This document shows positions 6,793 to 14,365 of a DNA stretch of 39,736 nucleotides, in pieces. The position numbers were made by a program, and so were the translations under genes. The DNA comes from Acidimicrobiales bacterium. GTDB lineage: Bacteria > Actinomycetota > Acidimicrobiia > Acidimicrobiales > VFJN01. The notes under the pieces are model-generated. The model did no database searches, was not told the DNA's origin, and saw nothing but the letters and a program-made list of their open reading frames with translations. Position 1 is the first letter of the stretch. The number at the start of each line of letters is the position of its first letter. The DNA is taken from assembly GCA_035316325.1 (NCBI GenBank), contig DATHJB010000187.1, positions 1 through 39,736 of the forward strand. The letters run 5' to 3'.

Positions 6793-9608
6793 CCGCGCTC
6801 CTCGCCTTCGAGGCACCCCAGCAGGTGCTGCTCAGCGGCGCCATGCGGGGCCTGGCCATCGGCGTGCTGGCCGTGGGCCTCATCCTGATCTACCGCTCGT
6901 GCCGGGTGATCAACTTCGCCCTCGGCGAGCTCGGGGCGCTCGGGGCCGCCGTCTTCGTCCGGCTCGTCGTCAACTGGCACTGGAACTTCTGGGCGGCGCT
7001 CGTCCTCACGGTCGCCGCCGGTGCCCTCTTCGGCGGCCTGCTGGAGCTGGCGCTGGTACGGCGGCTCTCCCGGGCGCCCCGCGTCGTGCTCCTCGTGGCC
7101 ACCATCGGCGCCGCGCAGCTCCTGCTGTTCCTGCAGTTCGCGCTGCCCGACATCGCCACCTACCGCGCCTTCCCCACCGCCTTCACCGAGCAGTGGACGA
7201 TCGGCGACCTGGTGGTCCGGGCCGACCACGCGGTGGCGTTGACGGTGTTCCCGACCCTCGTCCTGGCGCTGGCCTGGTTCCTCAACCGGACCCGCTACGG
7301 CATCGCGGTGCGGGCGGCCGCCGACAACCCCGACGCGGCCCGGCTGGCGGGGATCAGCGTGAAGCGGGTCTCGACGATCGTGTGGGCGCTGGCCGGGGCC
7401 CTGGCCGCCGTGGTCACGATCCTCAGCGCGCCGCTGGCGGGAGCCAACGTCGCCAGCACCGGTGAGCTCGGCCCCGGCATCCTGCTGCGCACGTTGGCGG
7501 CGGCGGTGATCGCGGCCATGGTGTCGATGCCCGTCGCCCTCGGGGCCGCCGTGGTGCTGGGGACCGGCGAGGCCGTCCTCTTCTACAACAACCCCGACGA
7601 CCCGGGCCTGGTGAACGGCGTCCTGTTGCTGGTGGTGCTCGTCGCCGTGCTCGTCGTCTCCCTGCGGACCCGGGGCCTCGGCATCCGGGAGCGCTTCTCG
7701 CTGGCGCCCCGCGTCCGCCCGATCCCGCCGGCGCTGCTCCGGTTCTGGTGGGTGCGGCACCACACCCGCCTGGGCGCCGGGCTCGCGCTGGTGGCCGCCG
7801 TGGCGCTGCCGCTGCTGGTGACCTCCCCGTCGCGGCACTACCTGTACGCCCGGGTGCTCCTCATGGCGCTCATCGCCGTGTCGCTGACCGTGCTCACCGG
7901 CTGGGCGGGCCAGCTCTCGCTGGGGCAGTTCGCCTTCGTCGGCCTCGGCGGGATGACCACCTACGCGCTCGTGCAGCAGCGCCTGTCCTTCCCCGCCGCC
8001 GTCCTCGTCGGGGCCGTGATCACCGCGGTGGCCGCGGTGGTGGTCGGCACCCCGGCCCTGCGCATGCGCGGGCTGTTCCTCGCCGTGTCGACCCTGGCGC
8101 TGGCCGTGGCTGCGCCCTGGATCCTGTCGCGCTCCGTCTTCGTCGACCCCGACCACTTCTCGCCGCTGCTGCGGCGCCCGACGATCGGCGGCCTGTCGCT
8201 GGAGTCGCAACGCACCTACTACTACGTGTGCCTCGCCGCGCTCGCGGTCGTGGTCGTCGTCGTGGCCCGGGTGCGGGCCAGCGGCCTCGGCCGGTCGCTC
8301 CTGGCCGTGCGCGACAACGAGCTGGCGGCCTCCGCGGTCGGCCTGTCGCCCACCCGGGTGAAGCTCACCGCCTTCGCGCTGTCGGGTGCCGTCGCCGGGC
8401 TGGCGGGCGGGCTGCTGGTGGGCCTCATGGTGCAGTTCTCGGAGGACGACTTCACGGCGACCGCCTCGATGACGGTGGTCGCCATCGCGGTGGTCGGCGG
8501 CCTGGCGTCGCTCACGGGCACCGTCCTCGGCAGCCTGTTCGTGGTCGGCCTCCCGGCCTTCTTCCCCGGCAACGCCTCGATCGCCCTGCTCACGAGCGGT
8601 GCCGGCCTGCTGGTGCTGCTGCTGTACTTCCCGGGCGGGCTGGTGCAGCTGCTCTACGGCCTGCGCGACGTCGTGTTCGGCGCCCTGGCCGAGCGACTGC
8701 CGGCGTCCGATCCCGCCGCCCCGGCCCCCGTCGCCGCGGTGACCGGCCGCCGGGACGAGCTGCGGACCCGGGCGCCCCTGGGCGACACCGGTGCCGACGC
8801 GCTGCGGGTGGAGGGCGTGTCGGTGCGCTTCGGGGCGAGGACGGTCGTCGACCGTGTCGACCTGGTGGTCGGGCGCGGCGAGGTCGTCGGCCTCATCGGC
8901 GCCAACGGAGCCGGCAAGTCGACGCTGATGAACGCCGTCGGCGGCTTCGTCCCGAGCCGCGGCACGATCGAGGTGCTGGGCCAGGACGTCCAGGGCCGGG
9001 CACCGCACCGCCGCGCCGCGCTCGGCCTCGGCCGCACCTTCCAGGACGCGGCCCTCTTCGCCGACCTCAGCGTGCGGGAGACGGTGCAGACGGCGCTCGA
9101 GGCCCGGGCCCGGGCCCGTTTCGTGAGCGTGGCGCTCGGGCTGCCGCGGGCCCGACGGGTCGAGCGGGCCAAGCGGTCGCACGCGGAGGAGATCCTCGGG
9201 TTCCTCGGGCTGGGCGACTACGGCGAGCGGTTCGTGAGCGAGCTGTCCACCGGCATGCGCCGCATCGTCGAGCTGGCGTGCCTGCTGGCCGCCGACGCCC
9301 GGGTGCTCTGCCTCGACGAGCCGACGGCCGGCATCGCCCAGCGGGAGGCCGAGGCGTTTGGGCCCCTCCTGCTGCGGATCCGGGAGGAGCTCGACGCGTC
9401 GATGCTGGTCATCGAGCACGACATGCCGCTCGTCATGTCGATCAGCGACCGGATCTACTGCCTCGAGGCCGGCAGCGTGATCAGCAGCGGACCGCCCGAC
9501 GAGGTCCGCCACGACCCGCTGGTGGTGGCGTCGTACCTCGGCACCGACGAGCGCGCCATCGCCCGCAGTGACAGCACCGTCCCCACCCCCGAGAGGAGCC
9601 CGGCATGA
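6789..9608 (+). CDS. Fused LivH-LivM-LivG: two permease domains plus ABC ATPase
   Basis: A 939-residue protein that joins three normally separate subunits of the branched-chain amino acid type ABC importer. Residues about 10-295 are LivH-like (LIYRSCRVINFALGELGALG, then the conserved GIAVRAAADNPDAARLAGI at 171-189). Residues about 325-630 are LivM-like (LTGWAGQLSLGQFAFVGLGG at 369-388; GRSLLAVRDNELAASAVG). Residues about 670-920 are a LivG-like ATPase with Walker A GANGAGKST (704-712), signature LSTGMRR (819-825, unusual in lacking the usual Gln), Walker B VLCLDEPTAG and switch H877. The start is a GTG overlapping the MFS-LivF stop (GTGA); an open frame continues upstream inside the previous gene but is a shadow. 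The stop overlaps the VOC start. Substrate is probably shared with the LivJ lipoprotein. Confidence 0.92.
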   Translation: MTALLAFEAPQQVLLSGAMRGLAIGVLAVGLILIYRSCRVINFALGELGALGAAVFVRLVVNWHWNFWAALVLTVAAGALFGGLLELALVRRLSRAPRVVLLVATIGAAQLLLFLQFALPDIATYRAFPTAFTEQWTIGDLVVRADHAVALTVFPTLVLALAWFLNRTRYGIAVRAAADNPDAARLAGISVKRVSTIVWALAGALAAVVTILSAPLAGANVASTGELGPGILLRTLAAAVIAAMVSMPVALGAAVVLGTGEAVLFYNNPDDPGLVNGVLLLVVLVAVLVVSLRTRGLGIRERFSLAPRVRPIPPALLRFWWVRHHTRLGAGLALVAAVALPLLVTSPSRHYLYARVLLMALIAVSLTVLTGWAGQLSLGQFAFVGLGGMTTYALVQQRLSFPAAVLVGAVITAVAAVVVGTPALRMRGLFLAVSTLALAVAAPWILSRSVFVDPDHFSPLLRRPTIGGLSLESQRTYYYVCLAALAVVVVVVARVRASGLGRSLLAVRDNELAASAVGLSPTRVKLTAFALSGAVAGLAGGLLVGLMVQFSEDDFTATASMTVVAIAVVGGLASLTGTVLGSLFVVGLPAFFPGNASIALLTSGAGLLVLLLYFPGGLVQLLYGLRDVVFGALAERLPASDPAAPAPVAAVTGRRDELRTRAPLGDTGADALRVEGVSVRFGARTVVDRVDLVVGRGEVVGLIGANGAGKSTLMNAVGGFVPSRGTIEVLGQDVQGRAPHRRAALGLGRTFQDAALFADLSVRETVQTALEARARARFVSVALGLPRARRVERAKRSHAEEILGFLGLGDYGERFVSELSTGMRRIVELACLLAADARVLCLDEPTAGIAQREAEAFGPLLLRIREELDASMLVIEHDMPLVMSISDRIYCLEAGSVISSGPPDEVRHDPLVVASYLGTDERAIARSDSTVPTPERSPA

Positions 9609-10402
9609 CCAGTTGGCTCGGTCAGTACTGCCTGAACGTCACCGACCTCGAGACCTCGATCGCCTTCTACACGGCGCTCGGGCTCGAGTGCACCAGCCGC
9701 ACGGAGATCCCCCAGGCCTTCGAGTCCATCGTCGAGCACCCGGGGGGCGGCTCGAAGCTGCAGCTCGCCCAGCAGAAGGAGCAGGAGGCGACCCTCGACC
9801 GGGGCACGGCTTTCTGGAAGCTGTACGTCAACACGCACGACATCCAGGCCTCCTACGAGAAGGCCCTGGTGGCCGGGGCCACGGTCGACTCGGCGCCGCA
9901 GCGGCTGGAGCGCTGGCCCGTGACCGTCGGCTTCGTCCGCGACCCCGACGGCTACCTCGTCGAGCTGGTCGAGCGGCACCCGTGGCCCGACGACGCGCCC
10001 GCCGGCGCACCGTGGCTCGGGCAGTACTGCCTGAACGTCACCGACATCGAGGCCACCGTCGCCTTCTACGAGCTGCTGGGCCTCACGTGCACCAGCCGCA
10101 CCGACATCGGCCACGCCCTGGAGGCCATCGTCGAGCAGCCCGGCCAGGGCTCGAAGCTGCAGCTGGCCCAGCACCGGGAGCAGGACGGCCCGCTGCGGAT
10201 GGGCTCGATGTGGAAGCTCTACGTCAACACGGAAGACTGCGCGGGCCTGCACGACAAGGCTGTGGCCGCCGGTCACGCATCGCTGGTCGCCCCCATGCGA
10301 CTCGACCGGTGGCCGGTGACGATCGCGTTCGTCGCCGACCCCGACGGCTACCAGGTCGAGCTCGTGCAGCGCCACGAACCCACCGAGAGGACGTCCCCGT
10401 GA
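9605..10402 (+). CDS. Tandem VOC (glyoxalase/bleomycin resistance) family protein
   Basis: A 265-residue protein made of two vicinal-oxygen-chelate units, residues about 4-125 and 137-257, each starting WLGQYCLNVTD and ending in a DPDGYxVELVxRH segment. VOC proteins use a paired beta-alpha-beta-beta-beta fold to bind a metal or a ligand; examples are lactoylglutathione lyase, methylmalonyl-CoA epimerase and extradiol dioxygenase. In each unit a Gln sits where the first metal ligand usually lies and Glu residues are kept in ExIVE and YxVELV, so metal binding is possible but not certain. It overlaps the LivHMG stop by ATGA and the EthD gene by GTGA, so the three are translationally coupled. Function in the pathway is unknown. 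Confidence 0.85.
   Translation: MTSWLGQYCLNVTDLETSIAFYTALGLECTSRTEIPQAFESIVEHPGGGSKLQLAQQKEQEATLDRGTAFWKLYVNTHDIQASYEKALVAGATVDSAPQRLERWPVTVGFVRDPDGYLVELVERHPWPDDAPAGAPWLGQYCLNVTDIEATVAFYELLGLTCTSRTDIGHALEAIVEQPGQGSKLQLAQHREQDGPLRMGSMWKLYVNTEDCAGLHDKAVAAGHASLVAPMRLDRWPVTIAFVADPDGYQVELVQRHEPTERTSP
9614..10375 (+). repeat. Internal tandem duplication of the VOC coding unit
   Basis: The two halves of the VOC gene (about 9614-9979 and 10013-10375) encode about 121-residue units that align end to end without large gaps. The opening bases differ only slightly (tggctcggtcagtactgc against tggctcgggcagtactgc). This is closer than most paired VOC domains and points to a fairly recent duplication or to concerted evolution. 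Confidence 0.8.
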
Positions 10403-10686
10403 TCCGCTACTCCGTGTTCTACCCCGCCACCGAGGGCGCCACCTTCGACCACGACTACTACCGCGCCACGCACGTGCCGCTGGCGGTGGAGACGTGGCAG
10501 CCCGACAGCGCCGAGATCGACCGGGGCGTCGACGGCCCCTACGTGGCGGCCGTCCACTTCACGTTCGACTCGATGGAGGCGATGCAGCAGGCCATGGCGG
10601 TCGAGGGCACCGCCGCCATCCGGGCCGACATCCCCAATTACACGACGATCACGCCGATCCGGCAGGTCAGCGAGATCGCCGGCTGA
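10399..10686 (+). CDS. EthD-domain (dimeric alpha-beta barrel) small protein
   Basis: A 95-residue protein with the EthD-family hallmark FDHDYYRATHVPLA near residue 17. EthD members are small ferredoxin-like dimers first seen in ether-degradation loci and often found with P450 or ring-oxidation genes; their chemistry is mostly not established. The GTG start overlaps the VOC stop (GTGA), and reading further upstream in this frame would only shadow the VOC gene. It is the last gene of the Rieske-transporter operon and is followed by a new promoter for the amidohydrolase. Confidence 0.85.
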   Translation: MIRYSVFYPATEGATFDHDYYRATHVPLAVETWQPDSAEIDRGVDGPYVAAVHFTFDSMEAMQQAMAVEGTAAIRADIPNYTTITPIRQVSEIAG

Positions 10687-10712
10687 TCGCATCCGTTCGC
10701 TCGCAGAACGGG

Positions 10713-10760
10713 TTGACGGTCCCCACCCTGGTCACTGTATTATCGTAAGGCTTTCGATAA
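10713..10760 (+). promoter_or_regulatory. Probable promoter and palindromic operator before the amidohydrolase
   Basis: TTGACG (10713-10718) and TATTAT (10738-10743) form a -35/-10 pair with 19 bases between them, slightly long. TTATCG (10740-10745) and CGATAA (10755-10760) are exact inverted arms with 9 bases between, overlapping the -10, as expected for a repressor site. The same layout is found before the Rieske gene at 2059-2080, which suggests shared control by one TetR-type repressor. Confidence 0.5.
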
Positions 10761-10773
10761 ATCAGGGGGAGCG

Positions 10774-11946
10774 ATGCCGAAGTACCTCGTCATCTCATCC
10801 GACGGCCACGCCGGCCCGCCGGCCGACGTCTACAGGGAGTACCTCGACCCGGCGTTCCGGGAGGCGTTCGACGAGCACCAGGCCGCGGTCGAGGCCGGCC
10901 AGATGGTCAACACCGCCTTCGTGGAGGAGTGGGACGAGGAGACCGGCGACCACGACATGAAGGCCGGCTACGACCCGCAGGTGCGCGACGCCATCCTCGA
11001 CCAGGAGGGCGTGGCCGCCGAGGTCCTGTTCCCCGACGCCGACGTGCTGGGGACCGGCCGGCTGGCCAAGTCGCCGTTCGGGTCGGGCCTCGGCTCCGGC
11101 GAAGGCGCGGACCCGGCCAACGTCAAGGCCGGTGCCCGGGCGCACAACCGCTGGCTCGCCGACTTCTGCGCCACCAACCCCCAGCGCCGCATCGGCGTGG
11201 CGGTGGTCCCGATCACCGCCGGGGTGGACGACGCCGTCGACCAGATCCGCGCCGCGGCCGACGCCGGGCTGCGCGGCATCCTGATCCCCACCCGGTGGTT
11301 CGACGCCCCCGCCTACCTCGACCGCAGCTACGAGCCCGTCTGGGCCGCGTGCGCCGAGTCCGGCCTCGTCGTCCACAGCCATTCGGGCGCCGGGCCGGCC
11401 GACTACACGTTGGGACCGGGGTTCCTCTCGATCTACGCGGCCGAGGCCTGGTGGTGGGCCGCCCGGCCGTTCTGGGTGCTGATCCTGTCGGGCGTGTTCG
11501 AGCGTCACCCCGAGCTGAAGTACTCGATCGCCGAGAACGGCGCCTGGTGGGTGCCCGACCTCGTGATGCGCATGGACGAGAAGTGGGAGGGCGGGCACAA
11601 CACCCGCAAGTTCGGCGACGTCTTCAAGCTCGACCTGTCCATGCGGCCGAGCGACTACGTGAACCGCAACTGCTTCTTCGCCGCCTCCACACCCGGCGTC
11701 GACGAGATCGACCGGCGCCACGCCATCGGCGTCGACAACCTGCTGTGGGGCAACGACCTGCCGCACCCAGAGGGCACCTACCCGCACACCCGCAAGTGGA
11801 TCGCCGAGCGGTTCCGCCACGTCCCCGAGGACGAGACGGCCAAGATCCTCGGCCTCAACGCGGCGGCGCTGTACGAGGTCGACGTCGCGGCGCTCGCCGA
11901 GCTGGTCGAGCGCATCTGTCCGGCAGTGGCCGACGTCCACGCCTGA
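10774..11946 (+). CDS. Amidohydrolase family protein (Amidohydro_2 type)
   Basis: A 390-residue TIM-barrel metal-dependent hydrolase or decarboxylase of the Amidohydro_2 group (ACMSD, gamma-resorcylate decarboxylase and relatives). Visible are the N-terminal metal-site segment VISSDGHAGPP, VVHSHSGAG in the middle and the C-terminal LLWGNDLPHPEGTYPHT with the catalytic Asp. Relatives of this branch are common in actinobacterial catabolic clusters for steroids and alicyclic acids, where they probably hydrolyse or open rings, but few have been tested. RBS GGGGGAGCG precedes the ATG. It has its own promoter after the Liv operon but appears to share the operator motif. A distant paralogue is encoded at 15594-16772. 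Confidence 0.9.
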   Translation: MPKYLVISSDGHAGPPADVYREYLDPAFREAFDEHQAAVEAGQMVNTAFVEEWDEETGDHDMKAGYDPQVRDAILDQEGVAAEVLFPDADVLGTGRLAKSPFGSGLGSGEGADPANVKAGARAHNRWLADFCATNPQRRIGVAVVPITAGVDDAVDQIRAAADAGLRGILIPTRWFDAPAYLDRSYEPVWAACAESGLVVHSHSGAGPADYTLGPGFLSIYAAEAWWWAARPFWVLILSGVFERHPELKYSIAENGAWWVPDLVMRMDEKWEGGHNTRKFGDVFKLDLSMRPSDYVNRNCFFAASTPGVDEIDRRHAIGVDNLLWGNDLPHPEGTYPHTRKWIAERFRHVPEDETAKILGLNAAALYEVDVAALAELVERICPAVADVHA

Positions 11947-12020
11947 TCGCCGGGTGTGACCAGACCCACCGCTGTCGAGGTCAGGGCTCGGGGCTGGTCC
12001 GAGGGTCGGGTGCCGGCTGT

Positions 12021-12061
12021 GGCGCCTGGCCCCGGCGCCCGGTGACAGGGTTGCCACCGGG
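12021..12061. terminator. Stem-loops between convergent genes
   Basis: Two inverted repeats lie between the amidohydrolase and the secreted-protein gene, which converge: GGCGCC-N7-GGCGCC (12021-12039) and CCCGGTG-N10-CACCGGG (12038-12061). They could act as a bidirectional terminator. There is no T-run, which is usual for high-GC actinobacteria. Confidence 0.4.
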
Positions 12062-12076
12062 CGTCCTGCCGGTTGT

Positions 12077-13675
12077 TCAGCAGCTGGGGACCATGTCCCA
12101 GATGCCGGTGCTCGTCTGGCGGAGCGATGTCGTGTCCCAGGTGGCGCCGAGGTAGTCGCCGGTGCCGACGGCCCATGCCCACACGAGGAACGTCGTCGCC
12201 CGGCCGGCGGTCGCGTGGGCCGAGTTGAGGGCGGTGACGCATTGGCCGCCATCGCCTCCGCCGCCGCGACCGTTGACGGTGACGACGAGCGGGTTGAGGT
12301 AGTGCCCGGACAGGCGCTGCAGCTCGGCCGGCGTGGTGCTGGGTGGCGTGAGCACGACCCGGAACGACGACTTGAGGTGCTGGCTGCAGTTGGTGCCCGG
12401 GTCGGTGCAGTTGATCCATTGGTTGAAGAAGGCGCCGGAGTCACCGATCGCCTGGGAGTCGCCGGTGCATTGGGCGTTGGTGGGCGTGTCGTCGTCCTCG
12501 TACCAGGTCTGCGGTGCGGTGGTGGCGTCGACGTCGTAGGTGGCGGAGGCGGCGATGCCGCCTTGGGGACCGCTGTAGGTCCACCAGTTGGGCGTGCCTT
12601 GGGCCACGGTGTCGGGCATGCCGTCGATGGGGACGCCGTCAGGGACCTGCGCGTTGCGGTAGGTCATGCCGAGGGCTTCCCGGCTGAAGTCGAGGTGGGC
12701 GGCGACGTTGGGGATGGCGTGGACGCGTAGGTCGACGGTGGTGGCGATCGACGTGTCGTAGAACACCTGGGTGTTCTGTGTGTTGGGCCCGCTGTTGGCA
12801 CCGACGTAGCTGCGGATGGCCCGCACTGGTCCGGTGCGGTTGACGACGAACGCGCCTTCCTCGTCGTTGAACGTGTTCTCGTTGCGGGCGCAGAACAGCT
12901 GGATGTCGTACTTGACCCGGTCGATCACGTCGGCGTCGGGCTTGTTGCCCTGGCGCAGGGTGACGCCGTCCATGGTCCAGCGGTCGGAGTGGTGCGCCGT
13001 GTAGCTGGTGCCGGTGACCGTGCTGTTCTCGGGGTTGGGTCCGTCGGTGCGCTTGTAGGTGGTCTTGTAGTCGCCGCTGTCGAGGCGGAACTGGTAGTCG
13101 ACGTAGTGCTGGCCGGCGCCGGGATCGAGCGAGCCGTCGCTCGCGAACAGGTAGACGTGGCCGACGTCGCTGGCAGTCCCCGGTTCGGCGAGCTTCACCT
13201 CGACCCGCTGTCCGCTGGTGCCGGCCGGTGCGGTCATGGTGGCGTCGGCCTGGGCGCCGGCGTCGCGCACCATGAAGGCGATCTCGTCGTCGGCGTCGAC
13301 GTTGGTGTCGGCGTCGGCGCCGGTGAACGTGTTCGGGTCGGCGTAGACGTTGACCGGGATGTTGATCGACGAGCTGTAGAAGGTCTGCGACGTGGGCAGG
13401 CCGTAGACCGCCGCCATCGTGGTGTCCTTGCGCTCGTCGACCTGTACCGGGACCTGCTGCCACTGGCCCGACACGACCCGGAAGGCGACGACCCGGCCGG
13501 GCGCCGTGCCGACGAGCTCCTGGGCCTGCTGGCCGGTGATCACCGCCGCGTCGACGGGACGGTTCAGCGTCGACCCGTCCGGTGTCTGCGACGGCGTCGA
13601 CGACCAGCCGGTGAAGGTGGCGATGGATGCCACCACCAGGGCCATCGCGGTCGACCGTGCTCTTCGTGCTCTCAC
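12077..13675 (-). CDS. Secreted protein of unknown function
   Basis: A 532-residue protein with an Arg-rich N-terminus (VRARRARSTA) and a hydrophobic segment (MALVVASIATFTGW) that make a signal peptide. The start is taken as the GTG at 13675, because GGGGGA lies 5 bases before it; an in-frame ATG further up at 13750 has no such site. The mature part is acidic, rich in Asp, Thr and aromatic residues, with about six Cys that could form disulfides. A segment VVAFRVVSGQWQQVPVQVDE resembles conserved hypothetical exported proteins of actinobacteria as I remember them. I recognise no catalytic motif. It stands alone, divergent from the HxlR gene, and has no evident tie to the catabolic genes. Confidence 0.8.
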   Translation of the reverse strand: MRARRARSTAMALVVASIATFTGWSSTPSQTPDGSTLNRPVDAAVITGQQAQELVGTAPGRVVAFRVVSGQWQQVPVQVDERKDTTMAAVYGLPTSQTFYSSSINIPVNVYADPNTFTGADADTNVDADDEIAFMVRDAGAQADATMTAPAGTSGQRVEVKLAEPGTASDVGHVYLFASDGSLDPGAGQHYVDYQFRLDSGDYKTTYKRTDGPNPENSTVTGTSYTAHHSDRWTMDGVTLRQGNKPDADVIDRVKYDIQLFCARNENTFNDEEGAFVVNRTGPVRAIRSYVGANSGPNTQNTQVFYDTSIATTVDLRVHAIPNVAAHLDFSREALGMTYRNAQVPDGVPIDGMPDTVAQGTPNWWTYSGPQGGIAASATYDVDATTAPQTWYEDDDTPTNAQCTGDSQAIGDSGAFFNQWINCTDPGTNCSQHLKSSFRVVLTPPSTTPAELQRLSGHYLNPLVVTVNGRGGGGDGGQCVTALNSAHATAGRATTFLVWAWAVGTGDYLGATWDTTSLRQTSTGIWDMVPSC

Positions 13676-13915
13676 GTCATTCCCCCGTGTTCGACTCATT
13701 TGAGTTGTCAAGCGGTGACGGTCGACGGCAATATTGCTATCGGAGATCACCGCATAGAGCAGCAGGGCGCATCATGTGAGGCCGGACCGCCCGAGTTCGG
13801 GCGCGAAGCTGCTGCCTGATGAGCGTTCACTGATCGGTTGACCTCCCGCATCCCCCAGCGAGACACTGCGGTCAGCCTAAATGAGAAACAACTATATGGG
13901 GAAGTAGGCACATCA
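13676..13915. promoter_or_regulatory. Divergent promoter region between secreted protein and HxlR gene
   Basis: A 240-base AT-richer intergenic region that must hold both promoters. A short inverted repeat CTCA-TT-TGAG occurs at about 13695-13704, and a tract TAAATGAGAAACAACTATATGG precedes the HxlR gene. HxlR proteins often regulate a divergent neighbour, so an operator here is plausible. I cannot place it exactly. Confidence 0.35.
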
Positions 13916-14332
13916 ATGTCCGTATCGAACACGACCACGTGGAGTGTCCCTGGCGAGTTCAACTGCCCACTCCGCGAGGTACTCGACCGCATCGGCGACA
14001 AGTGGAGCGTGCTCGTGATCGCCCAACTGGGCGACGGGCCTCGGCGCTACGGCGACCTGCGGCGGGGCGTCGACGGTGGCATCTCACAGCGCATGCTCAC
14101 GCGCACCCTGCGCGGCCTCGAGCGCGACGGCCTGGTGACACGCACCGCCCATCTCGTCGTCCCACCCCGCGTCGACTACGACCTCACGCCGCTCGGCCGC
14201 ACGCTGGTCGCCCCCATCGACGTGCTCGCCGGATGGGCCGCCCATCACCGCGACACGCTCCGGGCCAACCGGCATCGCTACGACACCGAACACCCCCAGG
14301 ACTCGTCCGAACCCGCCCAGAACGGCGCGTAG
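13916..14332 (+). CDS. HxlR family winged-helix transcriptional regulator
   Basis: A 138-residue regulator starting at MSVSNTTT. It has the HxlR signature: a conserved Cys followed by Pro near the N-terminus (NCPLREVLDRIGDKWSVLVI, C17), then RRYGDLRRGVDGGISQRMLT recognition helix (about 44-63), TRTLRGLERDGLVTR and the wing VPPRVDYDLTPLG. HxlR proteins are dimeric and often sense electrophiles, aldehydes or redox state through that Cys. The start is chosen on family length and a GGGGAAG site upstream; an earlier ATG at 13838 would add 26 residues. It is divergent from the secreted-protein gene and converges with the P450 operon, so the former is the likelier target. Confidence 0.88.
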   Translation: MSVSNTTTWSVPGEFNCPLREVLDRIGDKWSVLVIAQLGDGPRRYGDLRRGVDGGISQRMLTRTLRGLERDGLVTRTAHLVVPPRVDYDLTPLGRTLVAPIDVLAGWAAHHRDTLRANRHRYDTEHPQDSSEPAQNGA

Positions 14333-14365
14333 CGGGAGGGACTCCGGCAGGAACAGGTGGAGGTT

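Noticed and set aside
6108..9512. Very long open frame on the minus strand opposite the Liv genes
   Set aside because: Its translation is rich in Gly, Arg, His and Gln with no recognisable domain, as expected for the antisense of high-GC coding DNA; the plus strand encodes well-defined ABC proteins.
12945..13819. Plus-strand Val/Gly-rich frame opposite the secreted protein
   Set aside because: Antisense shadow; signal peptide and ribosome site support the minus-strand gene.
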